Assembly: GCA_003520105.1 (NCBI GenBank)
Contig: DOVL01000258.1
Span: 1 to 16,446 of the forward strand
Direction of reading: 5' to 3'
Source of the DNA: Lachnospiraceae bacterium
GTDB taxonomy: Bacteria; Bacillota; Clostridia; Lachnospirales; Lachnospiraceae
DNA: 16,446 bases
In this document: positions 1 to 10,400 of the stretch, one piece after another
How positions within the stretch are numbered: position 1 is the stretch's first letter
Layout: the number at the start of each line of letters is the position of its first letter
Position numbers and translations under genes: made by a program
Notes under the pieces: generated by a model
The model's database searches: none
Told to the model about the DNA's origin: nothing
Seen by the model: the letters and a program-made list of their open reading frames with translations, nothing else

Positions 1-2
1 TA

Positions 3-3000
3 GCTCTTGTAAAAGACACGGGACTAAGGCATCTTAATTTTGAAATTCATCCGGAAGGCTCGGAAGCTTCAGTGGTGCTTGACGGAATGATGCCTAAGGA
101 GGCGTCTGCCGAGGCATATGACGTGACCGGAGAGCAGGCTGACTCTGATGGTGAGACTACGCTTGCTGCATACGATATCAGTATCATAAACGGCGATGAT
201 GAATATCAGCCGGGCGATCAGCCGGTTCGCGTGGAGATAACAGATTCACGTATAACTGCAGGAAAGATCGCTCTTTATCACATAAGCGATAGCGGTGAGC
301 GCGAGGAAGTGACCGGCTTTGAAGTACTGGACGGTTCTATCTCTTTTGATGCATACGGATTCAGTATTTACAAGGTGGTGGAGATAAGTACACCTGATGA
401 TGAAGGTTATAGTGGAGTAGACATAACTTCGGATGAAACTGCCGTTGATTTCACGGCAAAAAAGGTGGACGGAACTGAAGCTTTTGTTTATGATGTAGTG
501 TCATACCCGCAAAACACACCTGAGGCTTCAAAGATCAGCACCAAGGCAGCTTTTGAAGAAGCCATTAGCCAGGGTTATAACGGCTTTTATATCTCCAGCA
601 GTAATAATACGTACGGACGTTTTGCAACAGGCGATGTTGCGGCAAATATAGGAGGTACTGCAACCAGAACCGGGATCAAAGGTACGTTGTCATCACTTGA
701 AATCAGAGATAAATATGCGGTTCAGACAAGCAATAATAACGTTGACACAGTTTCACTGACAGGAAAAGCTGAAGCTGTCGGTGCTGTCAGATACCACTTT
801 GAAGCTGCCGGTGATGATAGCTACTATATATACTGTCTCGGTGATTCCGGCGTTAAGATGTATGTATATAACAGCAATATAGCAGGTTCTTATAATAGTC
901 TGGCGATGACAGAAGACAAAAATGCTGCCATGAAATATAAGGTTGCTGATCACGGTGCGGCGGGCAATATTGAGATCATCTGCGTTGACGATGCCTGCTC
1001 TGACTGGCGCTGGCAGTATACCAATACCAATGTCAACGGATTCGTGTCGAGAAACAGCGGTAACAATGATTCAAAGCTCTGGCTTTGGTACTGTGAGAAG
1101 CCTGAGAGCGATCCCCTGGGTATTGACGGTAAGACTTATGGTCTGGTCAATGCATCAGTAGCCTCGGATTTTTATCCAGCGGTCATGGCATCAAGCAGGA
1201 ATCAGGGTAGTAATGTAAAGCAACTGGGTGCTGCACCGGTTGCGGCAGCTACCAATCCTGACGGAAACAGCTGTTTTACTTCGGCATATGGTATTTCCGG
1301 CTGGAAATTCGAATGGATCGAAGGAACCCGACTTTACAAGATCAGCGTTATAGCCGATGACGGTGCTTCAAAGAAATACCTGAAGATTGTAAACGGCGAA
1401 TTGTCCTTTGTTGAAAGTGCTGACGACGCTTCAATGATCTTTGTGTCGGTAAACAGTGGAGATAATAATAAGGGCACAGTGGGTCTGATAGCAGCAAACG
1501 GTATTCTGAAGAGATATGATGATAATAAATTCCAGGGTGTTGCTAATGCTTATAACACTAGTACCAGTGGGTTGGACTATTGTTTCTATCTTGTTGATGT
1601 TTCGGATGCCGGAAAAGATGTATTCAGGCTTGATGGCAGCTCATACGGTCTGGTAAATGCCTATGATGCTAATCAGGGCAATGCTGTTATGTGTGAATAC
1701 AAGTCTGGAACGACGAATGCTCTTGCCAATCAGGCCATGTGGCGTACCGATACGGGCTTTTCATTCAGCGGCGAAATAACCGAGTGGTCATTTGAACATG
1801 TCGACTTTAACAGATATATCATACATGCAACCGATAAGGAAGGCGTAGAGCAGTATATCAGGCTTGACAGCACCGGAGTCAAGCTTTCAGAAACACCATA
1901 TATTCTTACACTTATCCCGGGTACCGGTGACTATGAAGGGACAGTGAAGATAATCAATACCGCCCAGAGATGTCAGATAAAAAACAATAAGGGCAGCAGC
2001 AGCAGTCAGTTTGACAAAGAAGACAGTATCACAAAAAACGAAAAAGATAAATGGCTCACATTTACTGATGTTCCCGAGGATCAGCAGGTATCCGACCCTC
2101 TCGGGATCGATGGTAAGACCTACGGTATAGTAAATCCTACATATAATAAAGGGGCAATTAGCGGCGGCTATGGTATGGTAGGAACTATGTCGTCAATCTC
2201 TTTAACTCAGCTGGGCTATGACAGCGCAGCCGGCAGATTCAAGATTCCGGATAGTCTGATCACGGCGTGGACCTTCCATTATACCGACCATAGCAACTAT
2301 ATACTTTCGACTGAGACAGCTGATGGTGAAAAGTATCTCAGATTTGGGTATGGCGAAAATCCTTCACTCGTCAGTGAGAGCGACAAAGCAACTCCTGTAT
2401 ATATAGAAGCCGGTACGGGTGATCGTTCCGGTATGGTCAGGATCATGCCGCTGCTTGACGGAACACTTAGTGTTCTTTATAGGAACAACACCAGTTTGGT
2501 CCGGGAGACGGGCTTTGGTAACCTGTCGAAGGACGGTGCATGGCATTACCTGGTCGATAATGCGGATATTTTCGACCCTTACTCACTCAATGGCAAGGCC
2601 TACGGACTTATCTATGCTGCTGACACTATTTCGGGAAATGCGCTCATGGCAGCAGATGATGGCGATACAACATATGAAAAGCTGTATCAGATCATCACTC
2701 ATACTAATAACGATAAAACTATCAAACCGGTATTTATATCAAATGACAGCGACATAACAGAGTGGACATTTATCTGCACTGCCGAGAATATATATCACCT
2801 GAAGGCAGATAATGGTAAATATCTGGCTGTGGATGGCAATAACCTGGTTCTCACGGACAACGAAGATGATTCGTCGGCTTTTGCTGTGGTATTAAGCGGT
2901 GATGGACTGACACTTAGCAGCGGTGGAAAATATATAGGCTATAATAACGGCTTTGTCATGTCCAACCAAAAGGTGCTCCTCAAACCGACTGAAAAGGCCG

Positions 3001-6000
3001 CTCTTACAGAAGATGACCATATCACCTATACTGCTGAGATAATCAGTGTTTCAGATGGTGATCAGGCGTACGATGGACGCGAACTGATAGTATATACAAG
3101 AATATGGAACTCAAAGGATAAAGCGTATGAGGTTTACGCTATAGATCATGACGGATCCATGAAAAAATGCTACATCAACGGTGATGAACTGATGTGGCTG
3201 GATAATGAGATGAATACGCTCTTGTGGAAGCTGACAGTGTATCACGATAAAGAAGGTAACGAAACAGGCTACTATGAGTTACAGAATCTTTATTCAGGAA
3301 TGTATCTGTATCCTCAGCATGATGGCAGTTACTTTACATCTTCCGCAAAGGGAATACAGCTGCCGGGGCGACTCTTCAAGGAAAACGATGACAGTACCAA
3401 GACTTATGGCGAGTTCTATTCGGACATAATCGCATGGGATGATGACTATTACAGTTACGCCGCGCTTAAGGGCGTACCTAAGCTGGATAGCTCGAACAAC
3501 ATAAAGTCAGTTGAACTGCAGACTGCTTATATGTACGGTAGCGACAAATCCTTCTATTTTGCTGTGCCTGAAATCATCACACAGGATGAGGATGAGTTCC
3601 ATAGGGTAGATACTATCGATAACAATCTTTACGGTATCACCATGAAGATGATTGATTTTGATCCTCATACTCCGAATAATACGAAAGCTGACAACAGTTC
3701 TGTCACATGGGATTATTTCGGTTATAACAAAAATGACCAAAATGGTAAGAAAGGAATTCTTTCGAAAAATCTGGATGAAAACGGGCAGCCGACTGTTACA
3801 TTCAGTTACAATGAAGAACAGATAGGTAAAACCTTTGATGCTTTTGCAGGAGCGAATGAAGTGAACCATCTGTTTATACAGTCTATCTATGAAGCCAGCG
3901 GATATTTTGAATTTGACTCTACACAGAATACCGCCACCCTCGTAGGAGAAGATGGTACGTTCGGAAAGGACTTTACAGTCTATCGTGAATTGGGTACACA
4001 CGATGCTGCAAGCGGTAACACCAGAAAACATGGGCAGTTTTTCCCGTATAACACGATAAAACCGGGCGTATATTCGGATGCGAACCCGCAGAATCTCTAT
4101 ACCGCGCTTGCTGCTCTGCTGCCGGATAGTGATCCAAGAAAGTATGAAAAGCTGCATCACTTCCTGGCTCAGGATTCAAACGGAGAATGGACGGTTAAAG
4201 ATCATAATAAGCTGGATTACTATTTCGGAATGGAGATTGAGGCGTCATTCGTTCAGACCCCGAGCGGAGTGGATTCATGGGGACATGATATAATATTTGA
4301 GTTTACCGGAGATGATGATTTCTGGCTCTATGTTGACGGCGTTCTTGCCATAGATCTTGGAGGAATTCACCCTGCACAGGGCGCAAAGGTTAATTTCAGA
4401 GACGGTACTATCACATATCCTGTAGGTGGAAATGATTCATTGCCGAAAACACTTAGGGAGGCGTTTACAGCTGCCTACAGGGAAAAGAATCCGGATGCTA
4501 CGGATAGCGAAATAAGTACATATCTCGATCAGTATTTTGACGGAGAGGTCTTCAAGGATTATACTCAGCATACCATGAAGATATTTTACATGGAGAGAGG
4601 AGCAGGTGCATCGAATCTTCATATGCGCTTCAACCTTTCATCCGTTACAGAAGGGAAGGTGCTGTTTGCAAAGTCTCTGACCGATATGGATGGTAATGAG
4701 CTTGATGAATCTGAAGTGGATCTCGATAAATTAAAATTCCCGTTCCAGATAGAATATGCATTAAATAATCATAATGCAGAGACCAATACAGATGAACCGG
4801 GAGAGTGGCAGCTGCTTGGCAGATATAATATTGATGCAGATAACAATGCCACACCGTCCGTATCATACCATAACTCGACGCAGACAGTTGAATTTGCGAA
4901 TGAGTATATTTCGCCTAACCGGACAGATCATACATACAATAATGTATTCTTTCTTGTTCCGGGCAAACCGCTTGAGATAGTCTTCCCTGAGGATGCTATA
5001 TGGTACAGGATAACGGAATGTGCGGTGGATACAAGCATTTACGGAATTGAACTGGCCGATGGAGAAATCGTTGAGGAGGGTGTGACCGGCAGTATCAAGG
5101 ATCTTAAGACGAAGGGCTCACAGGTAAAGATCCAGCCGACGATGAATTTTAAAAACAAGATAGATACGAGATATATCAGAAATCTTGATATTACAAAACG
5201 CCTTTACAGTGACAGAGAGAAGGAAAATAAGCTCACTTATGAGGAAGATCAGACCACTTTCGATCTGAGACTGTATATCTCGGACGGAACAAGCGATGAG
5301 GTTGAACCTGCAAATCTGCAGAGCTATTACGTACTTGATCCTGAGGGATATCTGTGTGTAAGAAATGTTGAGACGAAGTCGTTTGAACGGTATAAGATAT
5401 CGAATGGCGATGTTGTCCAATACGTTCTCGGAGCTGATGTTAAAACTCTAACTGCTGAGGAGAAGGCAAAAGTTACCTTCCACACATCGTCCTACGGTGC
5501 TATATCTAAGATACCAGCCGGCTACACGGTAAGAGTTCCGGGACTTGTGGCAGGCACGAGATTCTTTATCGATGAACGAGATTATGAGATACCTGTCGGA
5601 TATGATCTTATCGATTATGATGATGGTAAAATGGGAAGGGTAGATGAAAATCCTGAACCGTCATATACTCACGTAAGTACATACAAGCTGAATGGTGAAA
5701 CCATAACTCTGCCGGAAAATAAGAAGGCTTCAGCAGGTATCATCACACAAAACTACGATCCGCTGGTGGATGTAAATAACGTCAAAGGATGGGGTATTAA
5801 GGCTGAGAAGATATGGAGCGATAGTGACTTTGTTGATAAACATGATACTGTCTATCTGGCAGTCTATACACGTGATGGTCCAGATGATGAACCTACGCTT
5901 GTAGAGGGTACGGTGAGAGCACTGGCTTCCGGTAAGACAGAAATGAGATGGTATTTCGACTCGCTTGCTGCAGAAAAGAGTATCAGTGACTATGTGGTCT

Positions 6001-7454
6001 ATGAGGTGACGCTTACAGAGCCTCATATCGATAACGACGGGACTGTCAGATATAGCGGTGAACCTGTAAGGATCGAAGGTGGCGAAACAATAAAACTAAG
6101 TGTTACCGACAAGGGTTCGGCGTCAAGTGTCAAGGATGATTATACCGTGACATATTCTGAACCTGTTTTATCAGAACAGAACAATGCCATCAGTGAGAAG
6201 GTTAATAATGACCGTAAGCGCGGCATAAAGATCAGGCTTAACGAGTGGAATACAGGTGATGGTGAGGATATACCTCTTGCGGACGGTACATTTGAACTGA
6301 AACGCAACGGGGAGGTTATAGGTACATATACCTCAGATGAGGCAGGTGTAGTCACTACAATGTATGGATTTAAGGATAATGATGTCTATACAATAACAGA
6401 GGTGAAGTCCCCGACCGGATATGTTGCCTTAAAAGAGCCTCTTGTATTTAAAGTGACAGAGCAGGGTACATCCTATACGTTGTCTGAGTGGACAAACAGT
6501 AATGATAAGGATGATGATACAGATACCTCAGACGGAAAGAACTGGGCGGAATATGTGACAGATGATACTGTCTACAATGCTGTAATAGATATTTACAATC
6601 CTAAGTTCGTACTGAGAGCTGTAAAGGTTGACAGCAGGGACAGATCGATGATCCTTTCGGGAGTACACTTTGAGCTTCACAGACAGGTTGTGAGCTCAAT
6701 AACCGGAGCGGCAATGGATACTAAACCGATGACGGGATATGAGGATCTTGTGTCAGATGATGAGGGTATCATAGATAAGATCAATTCACAGCTCCCTCCG
6801 GGTGTATATTATCTTGTGGAGACACAGGCACTCGACGGCTACAGAATGATGGAGCCGGAGGATGCCATCCAGTTCAGGATCACTGACAACGGTGATGTGG
6901 AAATGGTAAGAGAGGATCAGGAGGACTTCCTTTCTGTGAAGGAAGGAACCTATCAGATGACTATAAGCGTACCTAACACACGTAGTTTCGTAACACTTAC
7001 TGTGACCAAATCGGTTGCCGGATCTATGGGTGACAGGTCTGCTTCATTCGAGTTCACAGTAAAAGCAGGAAGCCCAGCTCACCATACATCCTATAAAGTT
7101 GTTGACAGTACAGCAGCGGAGCCTAAGATCAAGGAAGGAGAGATGATGAGCTTCTCCCTCTCTGACGGACAGAGCTTTTCTCTGACCGTGCCAGCTGATG
7201 TTGAACTGACTGTAACAGAGGATAACGCAGGCTATAGCACCACCATGAAGGCAGGGGATGATGACGCAGTGTCAGGTTCTGAGTGTAAGCTTACTCTTCA
7301 GGATGATACTGTGCTTGCGGTAACAAATACTCTTAGAGGTGTGATTCCAACCGGAGTCTATACATCGCTCCGGATCGAGATCATATTGTTTATAGTGATA
7401 GTATCCTTTATGGTCATTCTTATGGTAAAACGCAGAAAAGAAGAAACAGATTAG
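3..7454 (+). CDS. Giant fibro-slime / Cna-B-like cell-surface protein, 5' end off the window
   Basis: The reading frame is open to the left edge, so at least 2483 residues are visible and the true start with its signal peptide lies upstream; the GTG at 72 is only an internal in-frame codon with no ribosome site. In order: an Ig-like N-terminal region (to about base 400); a region of unclear fold (400-1110); four tandem ~160-residue modules (1110 to about 3040); a further similar beta-rich stretch (about 3060-3570); a fibro-slime domain (about 3600-4650) with its hallmark GDDDFWLYVDGVLAIDLGG at 4308-4364; six Cna-B/SpaA/DUF7601-like domains (about 4650-7335) each with a Lys...Glu...Asn pattern; then an IPTG motif (7344-7355), one transmembrane helix and a KRRK tail. 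Known family role: such proteins are anchored adhesins or pilin-like stalks, with isopeptide bonds giving rigidity. Inference: a long stalk bearing several binding modules. The ligand is unknown. It is the first visible gene of a three-gene operon. Confidence 0.9.
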   Translation, partial: ALVKDTGLRHLNFEIHPEGSEASVVLDGMMPKEASAEAYDVTGEQADSDGETTLAAYDISIINGDDEYQPGDQPVRVEITDSRITAGKIALYHISDSGEREEVTGFEVLDGSISFDAYGFSIYKVVEISTPDDEGYSGVDITSDETAVDFTAKKVDGTEAFVYDVVSYPQNTPEASKISTKAAFEEAISQGYNGFYISSSNNTYGRFATGDVAANIGGTATRTGIKGTLSSLEIRDKYAVQTSNNNVDTVSLTGKAEAVGAVRYHFEAAGDDSYYIYCLGDSGVKMYVYNSNIAGSYNSLAMTEDKNAAMKYKVADHGAAGNIEIICVDDACSDWRWQYTNTNVNGFVSRNSGNNDSKLWLWYCEKPESDPLGIDGKTYGLVNASVASDFYPAVMASSRNQGSNVKQLGAAPVAAATNPDGNSCFTSAYGISGWKFEWIEGTRLYKISVIADDGASKKYLKIVNGELSFVESADDASMIFVSVNSGDNNKGTVGLIAANGILKRYDDNKFQGVANAYNTSTSGLDYCFYLVDVSDAGKDVFRLDGSSYGLVNAYDANQGNAVMCEYKSGTTNALANQAMWRTDTGFSFSGEITEWSFEHVDFNRYIIHATDKEGVEQYIRLDSTGVKLSETPYILTLIPGTGDYEGTVKIINTAQRCQIKNNKGSSSSQFDKEDSITKNEKDKWLTFTDVPEDQQVSDPLGIDGKTYGIVNPTYNKGAISGGYGMVGTMSSISLTQLGYDSAAGRFKIPDSLITAWTFHYTDHSNYILSTETADGEKYLRFGYGENPSLVSESDKATPVYIEAGTGDRSGMVRIMPLLDGTLSVLYRNNTSLVRETGFGNLSKDGAWHYLVDNADIFDPYSLNGKAYGLIYAADTISGNALMAADDGDTTYEKLYQIITHTNNDKTIKPVFISNDSDITEWTFICTAENIYHLKADNGKYLAVDGNNLVLTDNEDDSSAFAVVLSGDGLTLSSGGKYIGYNNGFVMSNQKVLLKPTEKAALTEDDHITYTAEIISVSDGDQAYDGRELIVYTRIWNSKDKAYEVYAIDHDGSMKKCYINGDELMWLDNEMNTLLWKLTVYHDKEGNETGYYELQNLYSGMYLYPQHDGSYFTSSAKGIQLPGRLFKENDDSTKTYGEFYSDIIAWDDDYYSYAALKGVPKLDSSNNIKSVELQTAYMYGSDKSFYFAVPEIITQDEDEFHRVDTIDNNLYGITMKMIDFDPHTPNNTKADNSSVTWDYFGYNKNDQNGKKGILSKNLDENGQPTVTFSYNEEQIGKTFDAFAGANEVNHLFIQSIYEASGYFEFDSTQNTATLVGEDGTFGKDFTVYRELGTHDAASGNTRKHGQFFPYNTIKPGVYSDANPQNLYTALAALLPDSDPRKYEKLHHFLAQDSNGEWTVKDHNKLDYYFGMEIEASFVQTPSGVDSWGHDIIFEFTGDDDFWLYVDGVLAIDLGGIHPAQGAKVNFRDGTITYPVGGNDSLPKTLREAFTAAYREKNPDATDSEISTYLDQYFDGEVFKDYTQHTMKIFYMERGAGASNLHMRFNLSSVTEGKVLFAKSLTDMDGNELDESEVDLDKLKFPFQIEYALNNHNAETNTDEPGEWQLLGRYNIDADNNATPSVSYHNSTQTVEFANEYISPNRTDHTYNNVFFLVPGKPLEIVFPEDAIWYRITECAVDTSIYGIELADGEIVEEGVTGSIKDLKTKGSQVKIQPTMNFKNKIDTRYIRNLDITKRLYSDREKENKLTYEEDQTTFDLRLYISDGTSDEVEPANLQSYYVLDPEGYLCVRNVETKSFERYKISNGDVVQYVLGADVKTLTAEEKAKVTFHTSSYGAISKIPAGYTVRVPGLVAGTRFFIDERDYEIPVGYDLIDYDDGKMGRVDENPEPSYTHVSTYKLNGETITLPENKKASAGIITQNYDPLVDVNNVKGWGIKAEKIWSDSDFVDKHDTVYLAVYTRDGPDDEPTLVEGTVRALASGKTEMRWYFDSLAAEKSISDYVVYEVTLTEPHIDNDGTVRYSGEPVRIEGGETIKLSVTDKGSASSVKDDYTVTYSEPVLSEQNNAISEKVNNDRKRGIKIRLNEWNTGDGEDIPLADGTFELKRNGEVIGTYTSDEAGVVTTMYGFKDNDVYTITEVKSPTGYVALKEPLVFKVTEQGTSYTLSEWTNSNDKDDDTDTSDGKNWAEYVTDDTVYNAVIDIYNPKFVLRAVKVDSRDRSMILSGVHFELHRQVVSSITGAAMDTKPMTGYEDLVSDDEGIIDKINSQLPPGVYYLVETQALDGYRMMEPEDAIQFRITDNGDVEMVREDQEDFLSVKEGTYQMTISVPNTRSFVTLTVTKSVAGSMGDRSASFEFTVKAGSPAHHTSYKVVDSTAAEPKIKEGEMMSFSLSDGQSFSLTVPADVELTVTEDNAGYSTTMKAGDDDAVSGSECKLTLQDDTVLAVTNTLRGVIPTGVYTSLRIEIILFIVIVSFMVILMVKRRKEETD
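1110..3040 (+). repeat. Four tandem ~160-residue protein modules (ricin/fascin-like)
   Basis: Each unit opens with a version of D-P-L-G-I-D-G-K-T-Y-G-L-V-N, starting at 1110, 1617, 2094 and 2574, giving periods of 169, 159 and 160 residues. About 60-70 residues later each has an I-[ST]-x-W-x-F segment (ISGWKF, ITEWSF, ITAWTF, ITEWTF), then a strand pattern ending in K/Q-Y-L/I-x-[FILV]. The alternating short strands with periodic W and YL residues resemble beta-trefoil folds of the ricin-B or fascin kind, which often bind sugars. That fold is inferred from pattern only. Confidence 0.75.
4650..7335 (+). other. Six consecutive Cna-B/SpaA-like domains with Lys/Glu/Asn isopeptide pattern
   Basis: Codons for the candidate triads are K 4671 / E 5016 / N 5154; K 5196 / E 5574 / N 5775 or 5778; K 5808 / E 6003 / N 6204 or 6207; K 6228 / E 6399 / N 6597; K 6624 / E 6819 / N 6975; K 7008 / E 7218 / N 7326. 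The Lys sits in the first strand (for example ITKRL, VTKSV), the Glu in a Y-x-[ILV]-x-E type strand (YLVETQALDGY, TITEVKSPTGY), and the Asn in the last strand (IYNPKF, VTNTLRG). This is the arrangement that forms intramolecular Lys-Asn bonds in known Cna-B/SpaA domains. Bond formation itself is inferred. Confidence 0.75.
7344..7454 (+). other. C-terminal membrane anchor with IPTG sorting-like motif
   Basis: The protein ends with I-P-T-G, a short spacer, a hydrophobic stretch (from ILFIV to LMV) and KRRKEETD. Layout and charge are those of a sortase signal, but the motif is one residue shorter than LPxTG. It may be a lineage-specific sortase signal or simply a transmembrane anchor. Confidence 0.55.
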
Positions 7455-7470
7455 ATTGAGTGGGGAGATC

Positions 7471-10400
7471 ATGATTCAGATAGTTATCGGAATGGCGGTT
7501 ATATGGTTGTTGACGGTTATAGCTGCTGTATTTCATAAAAAGGGAAGAAAAATATGGATAATTGAGGCCGTATGTATGGCAGTACTTACGGCCTTTGGCC
7601 TTGTGTGCCTCTTTACGGGAACAAGGCTTGTAAATACCGGGAACGGAACATATTACAGCAGGAAGGATGCTGCCAAAACCGGTACTGAAGATAAAGCAGT
7701 GGTTGATGACAAAGGATATCTGGAGATTGTGAAGCTTCTGGCTTCTGTCGGCGATTTATCAGGGGCGGGGAGACTGCTTGACGAATATGCCGAATATGTT
7801 GATTACAACGATGAATATCTGAGTGTGGCGGCTGAAATATACAGTCTTAACGGTGAAACCGACAGAGCGGAGATTCTTAATAAGGTTGTCGGAGGTTCTT
7901 TTGCGGGTTCTAACGGTATCGGTTTGAAGAAGGACAGTGTTGGCGCAGCTGTCGATGCTTATGTCGCTGTTAATTCGCTCATCGACATGGAGAAGGACGA
8001 CGTTTATTACAGCGAGGAGGAGATTAAGGAATACTACGAGAACATCAAGGAGTGGCGGGATGAGGATTATGCTTATTCTGAACTTCCGACGATGAGGAAG
8101 GCGAGACTTTCAGCAGAGCTGATGCTGCATAATTATGATGAGATAGCCGACAGAGCGAAGGATGATGATGCAGACGGTGAGGGACTTATCATAGCTTCGC
8201 AGCTGTTAAGAAGCGGAATGGTCGAGGACAGGAGCATCGGCGGTTCAGTGTATTCGGAGGATGACGTGAACCGGCTTAAGGTTCTGGCATTCCTTAGTGA
8301 TGAACTGGAAGACAAAGATTCCTTCTCGCCTGAGGAGTATGAATATCTGAAAGGCTTCGGCGAAGATATATTTAAAGCGGTGAACAGCAGTGAGGAGCTT
8401 TCGGGACTTATAAGGAGCAGGCTGAAGGAGACGGCTCTCAGCGATTCTGCGGCAGCGTCCAAGATTTATCTGGAACTTGCCGATATTGCTTATGCGGAAG
8501 GAAATAAGGATGAGGCGGTCGATTATCTTGAAAAATGTCTCAGGTCTGCTGCTCAGTCTTCGGATGCCGAATATGCGGAAATAGTTAACGAGATCAATGA
8601 TATTCTCTTCAGATCCGGTGATCCGGAGGAGAGAAAGCATCTTGCTGATTATGTTGATCGTATGGAGAGAAATCGTCTTCCGGAGAATATACCTGACATC
8701 GATACCAATATTTTAGACGGCGTGATCGATGATGATACAGATGATGACAGCGATGAGCATGAGTATACTACTGAAGCAATTACTTCGAGCACGGTAGATA
8801 TCTGGGACAATACAACAGAGGAAAGTACAAACGGATTCATCGATCCGAATGATATAGATAATAATAATATCGGCCCGACAGTGAATATATGGAACAATAC
8901 GACCGAGGAAAGTACAAGCAGCTTCATCGATCCGAACGATATAGAAAATAACAATAATATCGGCCCGACAGTAGATATCTGGGATAATACGACCGAAGAA
9001 AACACAAGCAGTTTTATAGATCCAAACGGCTTTGATAATGATCCAAACGATTATAGTCATGATGATTATGACAATGACTATAATAATTATGACAACGACT
9101 ACAACGACTACGATAACGACTACAACAATTACGATAATGACGATGATTACAGCGACGATAATAACGACGGAGATGATGAACAGGGAGCTTCACTCTCTGA
9201 GGATATGGTTGATACCCTGAATCAGATGGCCGGTTCAGTAAGTATTATATCTATTAACAAAGATAAATTCCCGAAACTCACCGCGGTTGTTTCAGCTGAT
9301 GAAGGCCTCGTGAAGGATGCTGATGAGTTCAGGAATCATATGAATCTTACTGATACGGATTGTGAACTGGAGTCCTTTACTGTAGAGAAGATTACCTATG
9401 ATACGGTAAATGTTATACTTGTCTGCGATGATTCGGGCAGTATGGAAGGCAGACCGAGAGATGATCTGTGCGCGGCAGTAAAGGCCTTTGTAAACAATGC
9501 GGATGCAGATATAAAGATAGGTATAGTTCCTTTCTCAAGCGGTGTTAAGGAATCGCTTGTTGCGCCGCTTGGCTCTAAAAAGGATGATCTGCTCAAAACA
9601 GCAGATGCACTTTCAGCAGATGGCGGAACAGACATCTTCGAGGCAGTTGAATATGCAAATACAATGTTCCCTGACAGCGGCAGCAAGACACTCAATATCA
9701 TGATTCTGATGAGTGATGGCCAGGATGACATGCCGGGACCTGATCAGCTTGAAGCGCTTCATGAAACCTGCGTAACAAGAAATATATCCATATATGCGGT
9801 TGGACTTGGTTCGGGAGTTGATATGAACCTTCTGGAGCAGTATGCATCATATGGTAATGGTTCTTACTTTTACGTGGATTCTTCGGACTCGATAATATCC
9901 TTCTATAATTACATTTACAGTATCAGCCAGAATCGTTATCTGGTGAGCTATGAAGCGATGGATACCAGTCGTGTGGACAGGTATTTTGAAATTGCATTTG
10001 ATAACTCACCTGTGATTTATGATCATATCGATTATTCTCTTTTCAGAAATGATACTGCCGGCGTAACAGGAAGTACAGGAAATATAATAATAGACAATGT
10101 TATCATAAACGGTCTTAAGGAGAAGATGATCTATCCTTCTCAGGCTCCGCAGTATCTTACACTTCAAGGCAAAGGCTTTGAGCAGGATGCGAAGATGTCA
10201 ATAAAGCTCAGTAGCTACGATAACTATGAGTGCACAGTGGAATATATTGACAGTGAATCCGCGAGAGTAACCGTTCCGGGCAAGCTTCCGACGGGAGTTT
10301 ATGATGTTTATGTCACTTATAATGGCAAGAGAGCCGTATTTGGAAGCGGACTTATCGTTGCCGGCGGAGATACCAATGTCATTCGTTTTGGTGAATACGT

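Noticed and set aside
72..72. GTG as start codon of the giant surface protein
   Set aside because: The frame continues open to base 3 with protein-like composition, there is no ribosome site before 72, and no signal peptide follows. The true start must lie left of the window.
3507..4160. 217-codon open frame on the minus strand
   Set aside because: It lies wholly antisense to the fibro-slime domain, is rich in Ile/Arg/Cys as expected from reverse reading of the gene, and has no recognisable motif.
9032..9220. Plus-strand frame encoding a Met/Ile/Thr-only peptide
   Set aside because: It is the shifted reading of the D/N/Y repeat DNA, so its extreme composition is an artefact of the repeat.
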